Assembly (NCBI GenBank): GCA_903929795.1
Contig: CAIYWC010000128.1
Span: 1-64,000 of the forward strand
From: an uncultured Myxococcales bacterium
GTDB lineage: Bacteria > Myxococcota_A > UBA9042
DNA length: 64,000 nt
Direction of reading: 5' to 3'
Shown here piece by piece: positions 1 through 8,877 of the stretch (position 1 is its first letter; every line of letters begins with the position of its first letter). The notes below the pieces were generated by a model that made no database searches, was not told the DNA's origin, and saw only the letters and a list, made by a program, of their open reading frames with translations. The position numbers and the translations under genes are program-made.

Positions 1-1623
1 CAGCAGAACGTCCTGGAGGGCGAGATCGTCCGCGGCACCGTCCTGTCGGTGAACAAAGATTTTGTCATCGTCGACATCAAGTACAAGTCGGAAGGTCAGA
101 TTCCTGTTCAGGAATTCATCGACCTGGAAGGCGCCGTCACGGTCAAGGCCGGCGACGAGATCGACGTGTACGTCGAGAATCGCGAGAACGACAACGGCCT
201 GGTGGAGCTGTCCAAGGAGAAAGCGGATCGCCTGAAGATCTGGGACGAAATCGCCGAAGCCTGCGAAAACGAAGAGCTTGTCGAAGGCGTCATCACCGCG
301 CGCGTCAAGGGTGGCTTGACGGTCGACATCGGCGTCAAGGCGTTCCTGCCGGGCAGCCAGGTGGACCTGCGCCCCGTGCGCAACCTGGAGAAGTACATCG
401 GCCAGCGTTTCCACTTCAAGGTCATCAAGTTCAACAAGAAGCGCGGCAACATCGTGCTGTCGCGGCGCGCCCTGCTCGAGAAGCAGCGCGAGGCCTTGAA
501 GAGCCAGACGCTGAACAAGCTGGAAGTCGGCATGGTCGTTGACGGTATCGTCAAGAACATCACCGAATACGGCGCGTTCATCGATCTCGGCGGCATCGAC
601 GGCCTGCTGCACATCACGGACATGAGCTACGCGCGGGTCAACCACCCGTCGGAGTTGTTCGAGGTGGGCCAGGAAGTCAAAGTGAAGGTGCTGAAGTACG
701 ACGCCGATCGCGAGCGCGTCAGCCTCGGCTTGAAGCAAAACAGCGAAGATCCCTGGATGAACATCGAAGCGCGCTACGCCATCGGCCAGCGCGTCAAGGG
801 CAAGGTTGTCAGCCTCACCGACTACGGCGCGTTCATCGAGCTGGAAGGCGGCGTGGAAGGCCTCATCCACATCAGCGAAATGTCCTGGACCAAGCGCGTC
901 AAGCATCCGTCCAAGGTGCTCTCGTTGGGCGACGAAGTGGAAGCGCAGATCCTCGAGATCGACTCCCGCGGCAAGCGCATCTCGCTGGGCATGAAGCAGA
1001 TCGAGCAGAACCCGTGGGACGTGCTCGCCAGCACCTACCCGGTCGGCACGAAGGTCAAGGGCGTGGTGCGCAACATCACGAACTTCGGCATCTTCATCGG
1101 CATCGAAGACGGCATCGACGGCCTTTGCCACGTGACCGACCTCTCCTGGTCGCACAAGGTCAAGCACCCGCAGGACATCTTCAAAAAGGGCGACGAAGTG
1201 GAAGCCGTGGTGCTCAACATCGACGCGGAGAAGGAGCGTTTCTCGCTCGGCATCAAGCAGATGTCGGCAGATCCGTGGAACGACGTCCCGAAGAAGTACC
1301 CGCGCGGCTCGGTCCACGAGGGCACGGTCTCGAAGATCCTCGACTTCGGCGCCATCGTCGAGCTCGACGACTTCATCGAAGGCTTCCTGCACATCTCGGA
1401 AATCGCCGAGGAGAAGGTCGAGAACATCCACAACGCGCTGAAAGAAGGCGACAAGACGAAAGTCAAAGTCATTTCGATCATCCCCGAAGAGCGCAAGCTC
1501 GGCCTGTCGATCAAGCGCGTCGGTTCGGATGACGACGACTACAGCTACGAGCCGGCTGCTGCGGGTCCGACGACCATCGGCGACCTGGTGCGGGAAAAAT
1601 TCGGTGACCTCAAGCTTTCCTAG
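1..1623 (+). CDS. rpsA: 30S ribosomal protein S1, 5' end outside window
   Basis: Ribosomal protein S1 binds mRNA on the 30S subunit and promotes translation initiation. The frame is already open at base 1, so the start lies upstream of the window. Six S1 (OB-fold) domains are visible: the end of one at the left edge, then domains starting near 280, 530, 780, 1045 and 1300. Domains 3-5 carry the typical pattern G-x-V-x-x-I-T-x-x-G-x-F-I followed by G-L-x-H-I/V-T/S. The C-terminus ends in EKFGDLKLS. The six-domain layout matches the full proteobacterial protein. A second copy of the last codons lies out of frame 50-80 nt downstream, followed by a hairpin terminator. Confidence 0.96.
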   Translation, partial: QQNVLEGEIVRGTVLSVNKDFVIVDIKYKSEGQIPVQEFIDLEGAVTVKAGDEIDVYVENRENDNGLVELSKEKADRLKIWDEIAEACENEELVEGVITARVKGGLTVDIGVKAFLPGSQVDLRPVRNLEKYIGQRFHFKVIKFNKKRGNIVLSRRALLEKQREALKSQTLNKLEVGMVVDGIVKNITEYGAFIDLGGIDGLLHITDMSYARVNHPSELFEVGQEVKVKVLKYDADRERVSLGLKQNSEDPWMNIEARYAIGQRVKGKVVSLTDYGAFIELEGGVEGLIHISEMSWTKRVKHPSKVLSLGDEVEAQILEIDSRGKRISLGMKQIEQNPWDVLASTYPVGTKVKGVVRNITNFGIFIGIEDGIDGLCHVTDLSWSHKVKHPQDIFKKGDEVEAVVLNIDAEKERFSLGIKQMSADPWNDVPKKYPRGSVHEGTVSKILDFGAIVELDDFIEGFLHISEIAEEKVENIHNALKEGDKTKVKVISIIPEERKLGLSIKRVGSDDDDYSYEPAAAGPTTIGDLVREKFGDLKLS

Positions 1624-1664
1624 CTTGGCGTCAGCCGTCCACTGACGCGCGCCCAGTCAGGGCG

Positions 1665-1703
1665 CTTGTCTGTGAGAAGTTTGGCGACTTGAAGCTGTCG
1701 TAA
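1665..1703 (+). repeat. Degenerate second copy of the rpsA 3' end
   Basis: Bases 1665-1703 read LVCEKFGDLKLS and a stop, in a frame different from rpsA. The end of rpsA reads LVREKFGDLKLS and a stop. Most of the codons differ between the copies but nearly all differences are synonymous (one Arg/Cys change, and TAG against TAA as stop). No start codon or ribosome site precedes it, so it is probably a remnant and not a gene. Confidence 0.8.
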
Positions 1704-1725
1704 TCCCGACGGTTTGACACCTGCT

Positions 1726-1768
1726 GGAGCCCGGTCGTTCGCAAGGACGGTCGGGCTCCGGCGCTTTT
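1726..1768 (+). terminator. Intrinsic terminator after rpsA
   Basis: GGAGCCCG at 1726 pairs with CGGGCTCC ending at 1759. The stem continues inward to about 14 pairs, with two G-U pairs, closing a 6-nt loop. It is followed within a few bases by TTTT at 1765-1768. It lies between rpsA and the end of the opposing gene at 1772. Confidence 0.8.
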
Positions 1769-1771
1769 GCG

Positions 1772-2479
1772 CTACGGCCCGGCCTCGCCGCAGTCCATGC
1801 CCTGGCTCGCCAGGCACGCGCACGCCGGCAAGCCGTTGTTGCACAGCCCGATCGACGTCGCCAGGCCATGGCCGTCCACCCAGTCCAGCTGCCGCGCCCA
1901 GTCGGACGCCATGTCGCCGTCCACCGAGCGCGTCCAGCTCGATGGCGCGCCGCCCGGCTCCGGCAGGTACTGGTGGCGAAACAACAGCTGGTTATCCGCC
2001 GTGCGCAGCTCCAGGCTGGCGCCGCCGTCCGGCAGCTTGAGCAGGTGGTCCAGGCGAACCTCGTCCACGCCCGCCGGCCACGCGGTCAGCGCGCTCGTAT
2101 TGCCCACCAGCACAACCAGATGCCGCGGATCGAGACACGTCTGCCCGGTCACCTGGCCATGCACAAGGCCATCGACCAGCAGCTGCGCCCCGCCCAGGTG
2201 CACGTGGGTGCTGCCCGTCGCCAGCGCCAGCTCCAGCACTTCGTCGCGCCCGTTGGACTTGCCATCGCCGTCGATGTCGATGCCGCCCGGCCGCACGAGG
2301 TACTCGTTGAGCATGACTTCCCCGGCATTCGCTGGACGACACTCTGGCGACGCCGCGAGTGGCAGCCCCACGCTCCCGGCCGGGAGCGGCTGCAGCCCGG
2401 ACGCTTCCGGCGGGTCGAGGGAGGCGTGACAGGCCACGCACAGCGGAAAAAGCAAGAACAGCAGACCTTTGCGCACCAT
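1772..2479 (-). CDS. Probable lipoprotein with lamin-tail-like domain
   Basis: A 235-residue exported protein of unknown function. Residues 1-17 form a short signal peptide ending LCVAC, a plausible though imperfect lipobox with Cys17 as the lipid site. Residues about 50-170 resemble a lamin-tail (LTD) fold: GEVMLNEYLVRPGG, then an acidic DIDGDGKSNGRDE loop, ELAL, and later LPDGGASLELRT. The C-terminus has a Cys cluster (CNNGLPACAC and a final CGE) suggesting disulfides. The ATG at 2479 is chosen because GGAGG precedes it by 5 nt; the in-frame GTG at 2485 overlaps that site. The family assignment is by pattern only. Confidence 0.7.
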   Translation of the reverse strand: MVRKGLLFLLFPLCVACHASLDPPEASGLQPLPAGSVGLPLAASPECRPANAGEVMLNEYLVRPGGIDIDGDGKSNGRDEVLELALATGSTHVHLGGAQLLVDGLVHGQVTGQTCLDPRHLVVLVGNTSALTAWPAGVDEVRLDHLLKLPDGGASLELRTADNQLLFRHQYLPEPGGAPSSWTRSVDGDMASDWARQLDWVDGHGLATSIGLCNNGLPACACLASQGMDCGEAGP

Positions 2480-2564
2480 GAACACCTCCGGCCAGCGCAG
2501 TCGAATGGCTGGCTGGAGGTATTCGTGCTGGCGCGGATTTTGCCGCGAGATGTCGCGAAAAAAC

Positions 2565-4451
2565 TTACGGCGCGGCGGGCGCGGGCGCTTTCGCCGGAGC
2601 CGCCGGAGCCGCTGGAGCTGCCGGTGCCTTGGCAGGAGCTGCGGGCGCCGCCGGAGCCTTGCTGCCCAGCTGCTGGGCCAGCTGATACAGCAGCACGTCG
2701 AAGTCCCAAATCCACGGCTGCGCGGCCGGCAGATCCTGAATCATCAGCTGTTGCGTGTGGTAAATCGCCTTCATCAGCTCCACGTCCGGCTTGGCCAGGT
2801 ACTTGATGCCGCTCATCGCGATCTGCCGCAGGGTCACGTCGTTCGCCGTCGTGTGCTCCATCGCGCCCAGCAGCTCAGGCAGCACGTTGGCGCCCTTGAC
2901 GCCCAGCTGCACCAGCATCACGGCCGCCTTCTCCTTGGCCACCGCGTCGCCGTTCTTCAGGAAGCCCGCGTAGCAGCCCAGCAGCGCGGCCGGCTTGTCC
3001 GGCGCCGTATCCTCTTGCTTTTTGCACTCTTCCACGACCTTGATGCGCGCCGTGATCGTCGGATCCGCCACCGCTGCGGTCACATTCTTGTCCGCCGCGA
3101 CATCCTTGGTCCATTCCGCCAAGTGCGCCGTGTCGACATTGTACGCCAGCGCCGGCAGGAATTCGCCGCGATCGGTCTCCGAAGACTCCTTGAAGATCTT
3201 CAGCAGCGTCGGCCATGCCTGATCCGAACCCGAGAACGCCAGACCCAGCGCCGGGTGCACGCGCTGTTCACGCGCCAGATTGCCGTTCTTGCCAATCGCG
3301 AGGATGTCCGCCGCGAACGGCGTCAGGCCATCGCCCATCGCCGACAGCGCCCAAGTCGAAAGCTGAATGCGGCTCGTCACATAGCCGGCCCACGGCAACG
3401 CCTTGTTGACGATCTTGAACGTCGCCGGCGTCTTCTCTTCGCTCACGTCCAGCGGCTTGGCGATCGAGGCCAGCAGCGCAGGCGCCGTCGTCGGCAGGTG
3501 CAAATCCGCGAGGACTTGCATGGCCTTGGGGCCTTCTTGCCATTCCCAGCCGAACAGTCCGGCCTTCTTGCTCCATTCCTCAAACGCCGGATCTTTTTGC
3601 GTGTAGATGCCCATGACCTTGTCGGCCACTTTTTGCTTGGGCACCGTCGCCAGCGCGATACGCGCCGCGCCGTACGTCTCCGCCCGCACCGCGTCGCGCT
3701 GGTACAAGCCGTGGATGTAGGCAGCAAAGGCCGCCTCGTTTTGCGTCTTCATCTCGGCCAGGTACTGGATCGCCTTGATGTTCACGTCGACGGTCTGCTG
3801 CGCCGGATCCGTGTCCGCCAGCTCGATCAGCAGGTCCTCGTACTTCGCGCGTTGGTTGGCGTCGGACAGGCACAGGAACAGCGCTTCCACCAGCGGCGCG
3901 CGCGCGGCACCTTGCGTCACCTTTTTGATCGACGTCGCCAGCGCCGCCGCCACGTTCTCGCCCGGGACCCACGGGTCGGACGTGTCCAGACTTTCCAGGC
4001 GCCAGGTGCGAAACGTCGTCGCGATCTGGCTCGCCGCATCGTTGTTGCTCAGGCCGGCCAGCAGCACTTTCTCGGAGCGCTCGCGGAGCTTGCCGCCCGC
4101 GCGGCCGACATTCTCCACCGTCTCGATGACCAGCGGCCGGTATTTCGGCTCGTTCATGGCCTTGCCCAGACGCTCGAACACCCGGTCATCATTGCACTTT
4201 TGCTGGTCCTTGGTGTTGAGCTTCTTGATGGCGTCGAGCGCGGCCTTGCGGTCCTCGGGCGACTCCGACTTCTCCAGCACGAGGCTGTAGTACCGGCAAG
4301 ATTTCTCACCGCGCTGGCACCCGGTGAGGGCCGGGACGACGGCGAGCGCCAGGAGCGCGAGGAGGCCCAGAGGCCCCGAGAGGCGCGGCAGAACGGTGGA
4401 ACGCCGCTGGGAAACCTCGCGGCTGGAGATCTCGAGACTGCGAAAGGACAT
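2565..4451 (-). CDS. HEAT-like helical repeat lipoprotein with Ala/Pro tail
   Basis: A 628-residue predicted lipoprotein of unknown function. A long basic N-region containing QRRSTVL precedes a hydrophobic core ending LTGC, with Cys45 as the lipid site; the paired arginines might indicate Tat export. The body is all-helical with repeated A/L-rich helices resembling HEAT or Armadillo repeats. The last 35 residues are a low-complexity Ala/Pro/Lys tail. ATG at 4451 has AGG 7 nt upstream; ATG at 4466 is an alternative. The open frame continues to 4649, but a good promoter at 4534-4562 lies inside that extension and argues against it. A scaffold or assembly role is a guess. Confidence 0.75.
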   Translation of the reverse strand: MSFRSLEISSREVSQRRSTVLPRLSGPLGLLALLALAVVPALTGCQRGEKSCRYYSLVLEKSESPEDRKAALDAIKKLNTKDQQKCNDDRVFERLGKAMNEPKYRPLVIETVENVGRAGGKLRERSEKVLLAGLSNNDAASQIATTFRTWRLESLDTSDPWVPGENVAAALATSIKKVTQGAARAPLVEALFLCLSDANQRAKYEDLLIELADTDPAQQTVDVNIKAIQYLAEMKTQNEAAFAAYIHGLYQRDAVRAETYGAARIALATVPKQKVADKVMGIYTQKDPAFEEWSKKAGLFGWEWQEGPKAMQVLADLHLPTTAPALLASIAKPLDVSEEKTPATFKIVNKALPWAGYVTSRIQLSTWALSAMGDGLTPFAADILAIGKNGNLAREQRVHPALGLAFSGSDQAWPTLLKIFKESSETDRGEFLPALAYNVDTAHLAEWTKDVAADKNVTAAVADPTITARIKVVEECKKQEDTAPDKPAALLGCYAGFLKNGDAVAKEKAAVMLVQLGVKGANVLPELLGAMEHTTANDVTLRQIAMSGIKYLAKPDVELMKAIYHTQQLMIQDLPAAQPWIWDFDVLLYQLAQQLGSKAPAAPAAPAKAPAAPAAPAAPAKAPAPAAP

Positions 4452-4533
4452 CTGCAAACCTGCCATGAATGGATGCGGTGACGGATTTTGGACGCAAAAA
4501 AGTGCACGACGGGAGGCCCGCATCGCGCGGGGG

Positions 4534-4562
4534 ATGATAGTCGGCACACGGCAAAGCGTCAA
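4534..4562 (-). promoter_or_regulatory. Sigma70-type promoter for the HEAT-like lipoprotein
   Basis: On the minus strand the -35 box TTGACG (4562-4557) and the -10 box TATCAT (4539-4534) are separated by exactly 17 bp, each matching consensus at five of six positions. Transcription would start near 4527, giving a leader of about 60-75 nt. Confidence 0.7.
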
Positions 4563-4670
4563 GGCATTGAAGTGTAGTGGTTTCAGAAGGTTACAGTGTC
4601 GGGCCTCGGAATCATGCGCGGACCGCGCTGGATCTTCCGCTTCTGTCACAAAAACGCTAGACTCGGCGAC

Positions 4671-5180
4671 ATGCGCAGCTTTCCCAGCTCAATCCTCGTC
4701 GCCCTGTTGCTGACCGCGTTGACGCCGTTCAGTCAGCGGGTATTTGCCCAAGAGTCTGAACCGCCACCGGAAACTGCGGCACCGACGGTCACGCGTGGCG
4801 CGCTTGAGACCGCCGTAAGCGCGCTGGCGGAGCCGATCGTCCGCCGTGTCGTGGTGCGCAACGATCAGAATCTCTACGACGTCTGGCTGATTTCGAGCGT
4901 CGCGTTCGAGACGATGGGCGAAGCCTTTCGCCAAGCCGTCAGCACAAAACGCATGTTGGCCAATGGCTTGCATGTGACCAGCTTCACGTGGATTGCGCCC
5001 GATCGCTCGTACGTGCTGGACGTCGCCGGCGGTGAAAAGCCGTTTCGGCTGCGCCTGACGCGCCACCTCGCCGGGTCGATGCTGGAGCTGGAGAACGCCG
5101 GCACCGCCCGCGATGCGCCGCGTTGGTCGCCGCCGTACAGGCCGCGGCCGGTCGTTCTGCCCCACGGCAGCGCGCGGTAG
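4671..5180 (+). CDS. Small exported protein, unknown function
   Basis: A 169-residue protein I do not recognise. Residues 1-26 are a clear Sec signal peptide (MRSFPSS, then a hydrophobic stretch, ending VFAQE). The mature part starts with a Pro/Glu/Thr-rich linker, followed by an alpha/beta region of about 90 residues (VRRVVVRNDQNLYDVW to LRLTRHLAG) and a Pro/Arg-rich end. It contains no Cys after the signal peptide. It is transcribed divergently from the HEAT-like lipoprotein and converges on the MopE/Kelch lipoprotein, whose stop is 11 nt away. No strong ribosome site is visible. ATG at 4671 is chosen because it begins the signal peptide; the frame is open to 4596. Confidence 0.65.
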   Translation: MRSFPSSILVALLLTALTPFSQRVFAQESEPPPETAAPTVTRGALETAVSALAEPIVRRVVVRNDQNLYDVWLISSVAFETMGEAFRQAVSTKRMLANGLHVTSFTWIAPDRSYVLDVAGGEKPFRLRLTRHLAGSMLELENAGTARDAPRWSPPYRPRPVVLPHGSAR

Positions 5181-5214
5181 AGCCCGTCGCCCTACGGTTG
5201 GCACGCGTGCTGCC
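5166..5214. terminator. Hairpin spanning both stop codons of a convergent pair
   Basis: GGCAGCGCGCG (5166-5176) pairs with CGCGTGCTGCC (5204-5214): 11 pairs with one G-U, enclosing 27 nt that contain the plus-strand stop (5178-5180) and the minus-strand stop (5192). No T-run follows on either strand, so a terminator role is tentative. Confidence 0.35.
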
Positions 5215-8200
5215 ACTTCAGCCAGACTGACCGCAAAACGCCTGCCGAATCGGTCGGTTCCGCCAGCCACGCCAGCGTACCCTGCGGGCCGGTCGCGACA
5301 GCTGGCAGACCAAGGATCGGCAGCAGCGGTGGGTTCTGGGCAGTCACGGCGAGCACGGCATCCAGATTGATGCGGCGGACATCGACCGGCGCTTGCAGGG
5401 ACGTCGCGAGGAGCAGCCGACTCGACTCGTCGTTACTGCCCAGCAGCTGCAGGCGGCCCGCGAGTCCGAGGTTCGCGGTCGACTCGGTCCAGCCCTCGTT
5501 CGGACCAAAATCGTAGTGCCACAGGCTGCTCGGTGAACCTGCACAGGCGTAGACCACGCGCCCCCAGGTCGGATCCCACGTCAGCGCGCTGCCCGCGTGC
5601 CACACCGGCGCGTCCGTAGCGGGCGTCCCGGCCGCCGGGGCCGGCCCCTGCCAGACCAGGGTCTTGTTCCCTTTGGCCAGGTCGACGAGCCAGAGCTGCG
5701 TCACATCGGTGTCCGGTTGGTTGCCCAGCACGAACCACTGCCCCGGCAGCGCACCCGCCGCGACCGCCGCGTCCGGCCGCAACGGCGGCAAAAGTTGCGG
5801 CTGGGACGGCATCGCCGGCTGCCAGGCCCCGGTCTTCAGGTTCAGGTGCTCGGCACCGGGCGCCGGAGGCTGCTGCTCCAGCGCGGCCAACCAGTCGCCG
5901 TCGGCGGGCGCCGCGGTCAACCCACCCCACTGCAGCAAGCCTTGGCCATCCGCTTCAACAATGACGTTCGCAAACGCACGCCCCATGCCAAACGGCGCAG
6001 GCAATGCGGTCCATTGACCGCCCACCAACCGCCACGCTGTGCCGTCAAACGCCGCCGCACCCACGCGCAGCGCAGCGCCGCCCACGCGAACAACCCCGCC
6101 ACCCACGGCGCAAAGACGCGCGCCGACGACGGGCTCTGGCGTCGCGTCAGCGGATGTCCACGCGCCTGGCAGGCCAACCCAGCTGTTGCCGAGGCCGTGA
6201 CCGTCCACCGTTTGACCAAGCGCCACGTAGAGCTTGCCGTCCTTCGCCGCGACGGCTGCGGACACGGGACCCGGCCAGGAATCGCCCGACGGACCGGGCT
6301 GGGTCGTCGAGCCTGCAGCCGCCATCGTCACCCAAGTCTGCGTGCTAATTGTGAATTTTCGCGCCTGCTGCGGCATTCCGCCTTGGCTCACGCCCGAGAC
6401 GAGCCAGACCTCATCCAGCGCTGCGTCGCACAAGAGCCGCCCCGGCTGCCCCGCCTTTCCTGGCACACTGGGCCGCGCTTGCCACGCCGGCGCGCCAGCG
6501 GGCAGCACGGCAAAGAACGCCTCGCCCTGGATCGTTTGGCCGTACGCATACAGGTCGCCCGCCACATTCGCACACGCCGCGACCGGGCCAACCGCGACCG
6601 CGGGCTGGGGTACCCCGGCCGCCTGCCACACGCCGGTCGCCTCGTCCAGTCGCTGCACAGTGTCGCCCGCGCCCGTCGCCGTGCCGCCGAACAGCCAGAC
6701 CTGCTCCGCCGGACCGAGCCGCACCACCGTCGGCGAAAACCGCTGCTCGGGCTGGTTCTGCCATCCCGGCGCGGCGATCGCGGAAGTCGCCAGATCCAGC
6801 AGCACCGGCGGGGCTTGCGCGCCGGAACCGTCGAGCCCGCCGAGAATCAGCAGCCGCGGCCCGACGGTCGCGCTGGCCGGGATCACCACTGCGCCCGCCG
6901 ATCGCCGGGCCAGCAGCGGGTCGTGCGCCACGAGCTGCCACGTAAACGTCGCGAATTTCAGGCGCCAGATGTCGCCAGAGCTGACCGTCCCCGTCCCCGG
7001 AATCAGGCTGTCGACCACGCCGCCGACGACGATCAGCCCGTCCGCGTCGCTCGCCGACGCCAGCTCCGTTCGCGCGATCGGCCGCGTCGTCCAGGTCTGC
7101 GTCGGTTCAAGCCAGGCGAGTGGCAGCCCTTCGTCCGTCAGGCCGTCGCAGTCGTTGTCAAGGCCGTCGCACGTCGTCTCGGTGATCTGGAACGCCGGAT
7201 CGGTGAACGTGCATTGCCAGCCGCCGCCCGCGCAGACAAATGAGGGCGCGCCGCCGGCGCACACGCCGACGTCCGGACAGCTGAGGTCAGGCGTCACCGC
7301 GATGCCGTTGTCGATCTGGCCGTCGCAGTCGTCGTCCAGGCCATTGCAGACTTCTGCCTTGGTCTGCGGGCTGCTGCCGTCGGGGTTGGTCGAGCAGGTC
7401 ACCTGGCCGGCGCTGCCGCACTCGACGACGCCCATGCCGCACGCGCCGGTGCCATCGCAGGGCGTGCCGAGCGCGCTGCCCTGCCAGCTCAGCTGTTCGT
7501 CGGTGGCGCCGTCGCAGTCGTCGTCCAGGCCGTTGCATAGCTCAGGGCCGGCTTGGGTCAGGTGGGTGGAGCACGTCGCCGCGCCGCTGGGGCCGCAGAC
7601 GACCGTGCCCGGGCCGCAGACACCCACGGCCGGACAGGCGCCGCCGAGCGCGACGCCGCCGAACTCAAAGCCTTCGTCGGTGCTGCCGTTGCAGTTGTCG
7701 TCCAGGCCATTGCAGATCTCGGCCTGGGCCTTGCTGCCGCTGTTGCCCGGCGCGGACGAGCACGCGGCCTGCGCGTCGCTGCCGCAGAGTACCGTCCCGG
7801 CGCCGCAGATGCCGGTCGTTGCGCACGCGCCGCCCAGCGGGATGCCTTGCCAGGCGAGGCCGTTGTCCGTGACGCCGTCGCAGTCGTCGTCCAGGCCGTT
7901 GCACACCTCCGGCTTGGCGAGCGAGCTGCTGCCGCCGCCGTTGCTCGAGCACTGCGGCTGGCCGCTCGGGCTGCATTCAACGACGCCCAGGCCACACTCG
8001 CCGACGCCAAGGCACGGCGACCTGATTGGCAAACCATTGAAAACAAAGCCTTCGTCGGTTTGACCGTCGCAATTGTCGTCGATGCCGTTGCACAGCTCCG
8101 GCTTGCTCTGGTCGTGGCTGGCGCCGGGGTTGCTGGAGCAGTCCGCCATGGCGCCGTGGCATTCCACGACGCCGGCGCCGCACGCGCCGACGCCTGTGCA

Positions 8201-8827
8201 CGGTTCGCCGATGCCGCCGCCGGCGTAGGCAAAGCCCTCGTCGGTTTCGCCGTCGCAGTCGTTGTCCTTGCCGTCGCAGGTCTCGGACTCCGCAAAACCC
8301 GGAACGTCGTGGTAATCGCAGTTCAGCACGTCGTTTGTGCAAGTCGCGATGATCGCCGAGCTGACTGCGGCGCAGACGCCGACATGGCCGCAGCCAATCG
8401 CCGCCAGCGCGTGTGGATCCGTCTCCGGAACGGTATTGTGCGCGTCGACTTCATCGGCCAGACAATCGCGATCGGCGTCCGCGACGGCCGATTCCAGCAC
8501 GTCGGCCAGGCCGTCGCCGTCCGTATCGACCGGATGCGCCAGGTCCGTGCCGACTTCGGCGCCGTCGGGCTTGCCGTCGTTGTCCGTGTCCGCGGAGAGT
8601 GGGTTGCTGTGCAGCGCATGTTCAGTCGCGTTGTCCAAGCCGTCGCCGTCTTCATCGCGGCCTGGCACCAGGCACAGGTTGACGGAGCACAGCCCGGTCC
8701 CGCATTCGCTCGACGCGCGACAAGGCGATCCCGCCGGTTCCTTCGCCGCAGCGCAGCCAGCGAGGCCAAGCGCGGCGACCAGCGCGACCGTCCAAAGTGC
8801 CATGCCTGATTGCGATTGAGCGTGCAT
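5192..8827 (-). CDS. MopE-type repeat and Kelch-like lipoprotein
   Basis: A 1211-residue predicted surface lipoprotein. The signal peptide ends LGLAGC (Cys25). Next comes an Asp-rich thrombospondin-type-3-like segment (DEDGDGLDN, DTDNDGKPDG, DTDGDGLAD), expected to bind calcium. Seven MopE-type repeats of the form C-[DN]-G-x-D-[DN]-[DN]-C-[DN]-G-x-[TI]-D then occur between 7125 and 8280, separated by conserved spacers (P-C-x-G-x-G-x-C-G-x-G-x-V-x-C). The C-terminal half (about 580 residues) has Kelch or galactose-oxidase-like beta-propeller blades (LIVVGG, LLILGG, VWLFGG). ATG at 8827 is chosen because it opens the signal peptide; ATG at 8803 is possible. Function is unknown; related proteins are exposed on cell surfaces. 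Confidence 0.85.
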   Translation of the reverse strand: MHAQSQSGMALWTVALVAALGLAGCAAAKEPAGSPCRASSECGTGLCSVNLCLVPGRDEDGDGLDNATEHALHSNPLSADTDNDGKPDGAEVGTDLAHPVDTDGDGLADVLESAVADADRDCLADEVDAHNTVPETDPHALAAIGCGHVGVCAAVSSAIIATCTNDVLNCDYHDVPGFAESETCDGKDNDCDGETDEGFAYAGGGIGEPCTGVGACGAGVVECHGAMADCSSNPGASHDQSKPELCNGIDDNCDGQTDEGFVFNGLPIRSPCLGVGECGLGVVECSPSGQPQCSSNGGGSSSLAKPEVCNGLDDDCDGVTDNGLAWQGIPLGGACATTGICGAGTVLCGSDAQAACSSAPGNSGSKAQAEICNGLDDNCNGSTDEGFEFGGVALGGACPAVGVCGPGTVVCGPSGAATCSTHLTQAGPELCNGLDDDCDGATDEQLSWQGSALGTPCDGTGACGMGVVECGSAGQVTCSTNPDGSSPQTKAEVCNGLDDDCDGQIDNGIAVTPDLSCPDVGVCAGGAPSFVCAGGGWQCTFTDPAFQITETTCDGLDNDCDGLTDEGLPLAWLEPTQTWTTRPIARTELASASDADGLIVVGGVVDSLIPGTGTVSSGDIWRLKFATFTWQLVAHDPLLARRSAGAVVIPASATVGPRLLILGGLDGSGAQAPPVLLDLATSAIAAPGWQNQPEQRFSPTVVRLGPAEQVWLFGGTATGAGDTVQRLDEATGVWQAAGVPQPAVAVGPVAACANVAGDLYAYGQTIQGEAFFAVLPAGAPAWQARPSVPGKAGQPGRLLCDAALDEVWLVSGVSQGGMPQQARKFTISTQTWVTMAAAGSTTQPGPSGDSWPGPVSAAVAAKDGKLYVALGQTVDGHGLGNSWVGLPGAWTSADATPEPVVGARLCAVGGGVVRVGGAALRVGAAAFDGTAWRLVGGQWTALPAPFGMGRAFANVIVEADGQGLLQWGGLTAAPADGDWLAALEQQPPAPGAEHLNLKTGAWQPAMPSQPQLLPPLRPDAAVAAGALPGQWFVLGNQPDTDVTQLWLVDLAKGNKTLVWQGPAPAAGTPATDAPVWHAGSALTWDPTWGRVVYACAGSPSSLWHYDFGPNEGWTESTANLGLAGRLQLLGSNDESSRLLLATSLQAPVDVRRINLDAVLAVTAQNPPLLPILGLPAVATGPQGTLAWLAEPTDSAGVLRSVWLKWQHACQP
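7125..8280 (-). repeat. Seven MopE-type metal-binding repeats
   Basis: Seven copies of a 13-16 codon unit (for example CDGKDNDCDGETDEGF) recur at intervals of about 55-65 codons inside the lipoprotein at 5192-8827. The two Cys of each unit are five residues apart and the Asp spacing is nearly constant. This is protein-level repetition, not a DNA repeat array. Confidence 0.85.
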
Positions 8828-8877
8828 CCCGTCACAGCCTAGCGGTCGCCGCCCGTACCGGCAAGCTGGGCAAGCAA

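Noticed and set aside
1714-1719. Perfect -35 box TTGACA after rpsA on the plus strand
   Set aside because: The position 17 bp downstream reads GTTCGC, and the next feature is the rpsA terminator with no plus-strand gene behind it.
2469-4481. A 670-codon open frame on the plus strand
   Set aside because: Antisense to the HEAT-like lipoprotein. Extremely Arg-rich without any motif; a product of GC bias.
4452-4649. N-terminal extension of the HEAT-like lipoprotein to 4649
   Set aside because: The extension has no signal-peptide character, contains the strong promoter at 4534-4562 and lacks a ribosome site.
4658-4663. TAGACT as a -10 box for the small exported protein
   Set aside because: No acceptable -35 box lies 16-18 bp upstream and transcription would begin at the start codon. 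Not strong enough to report as a promoter.
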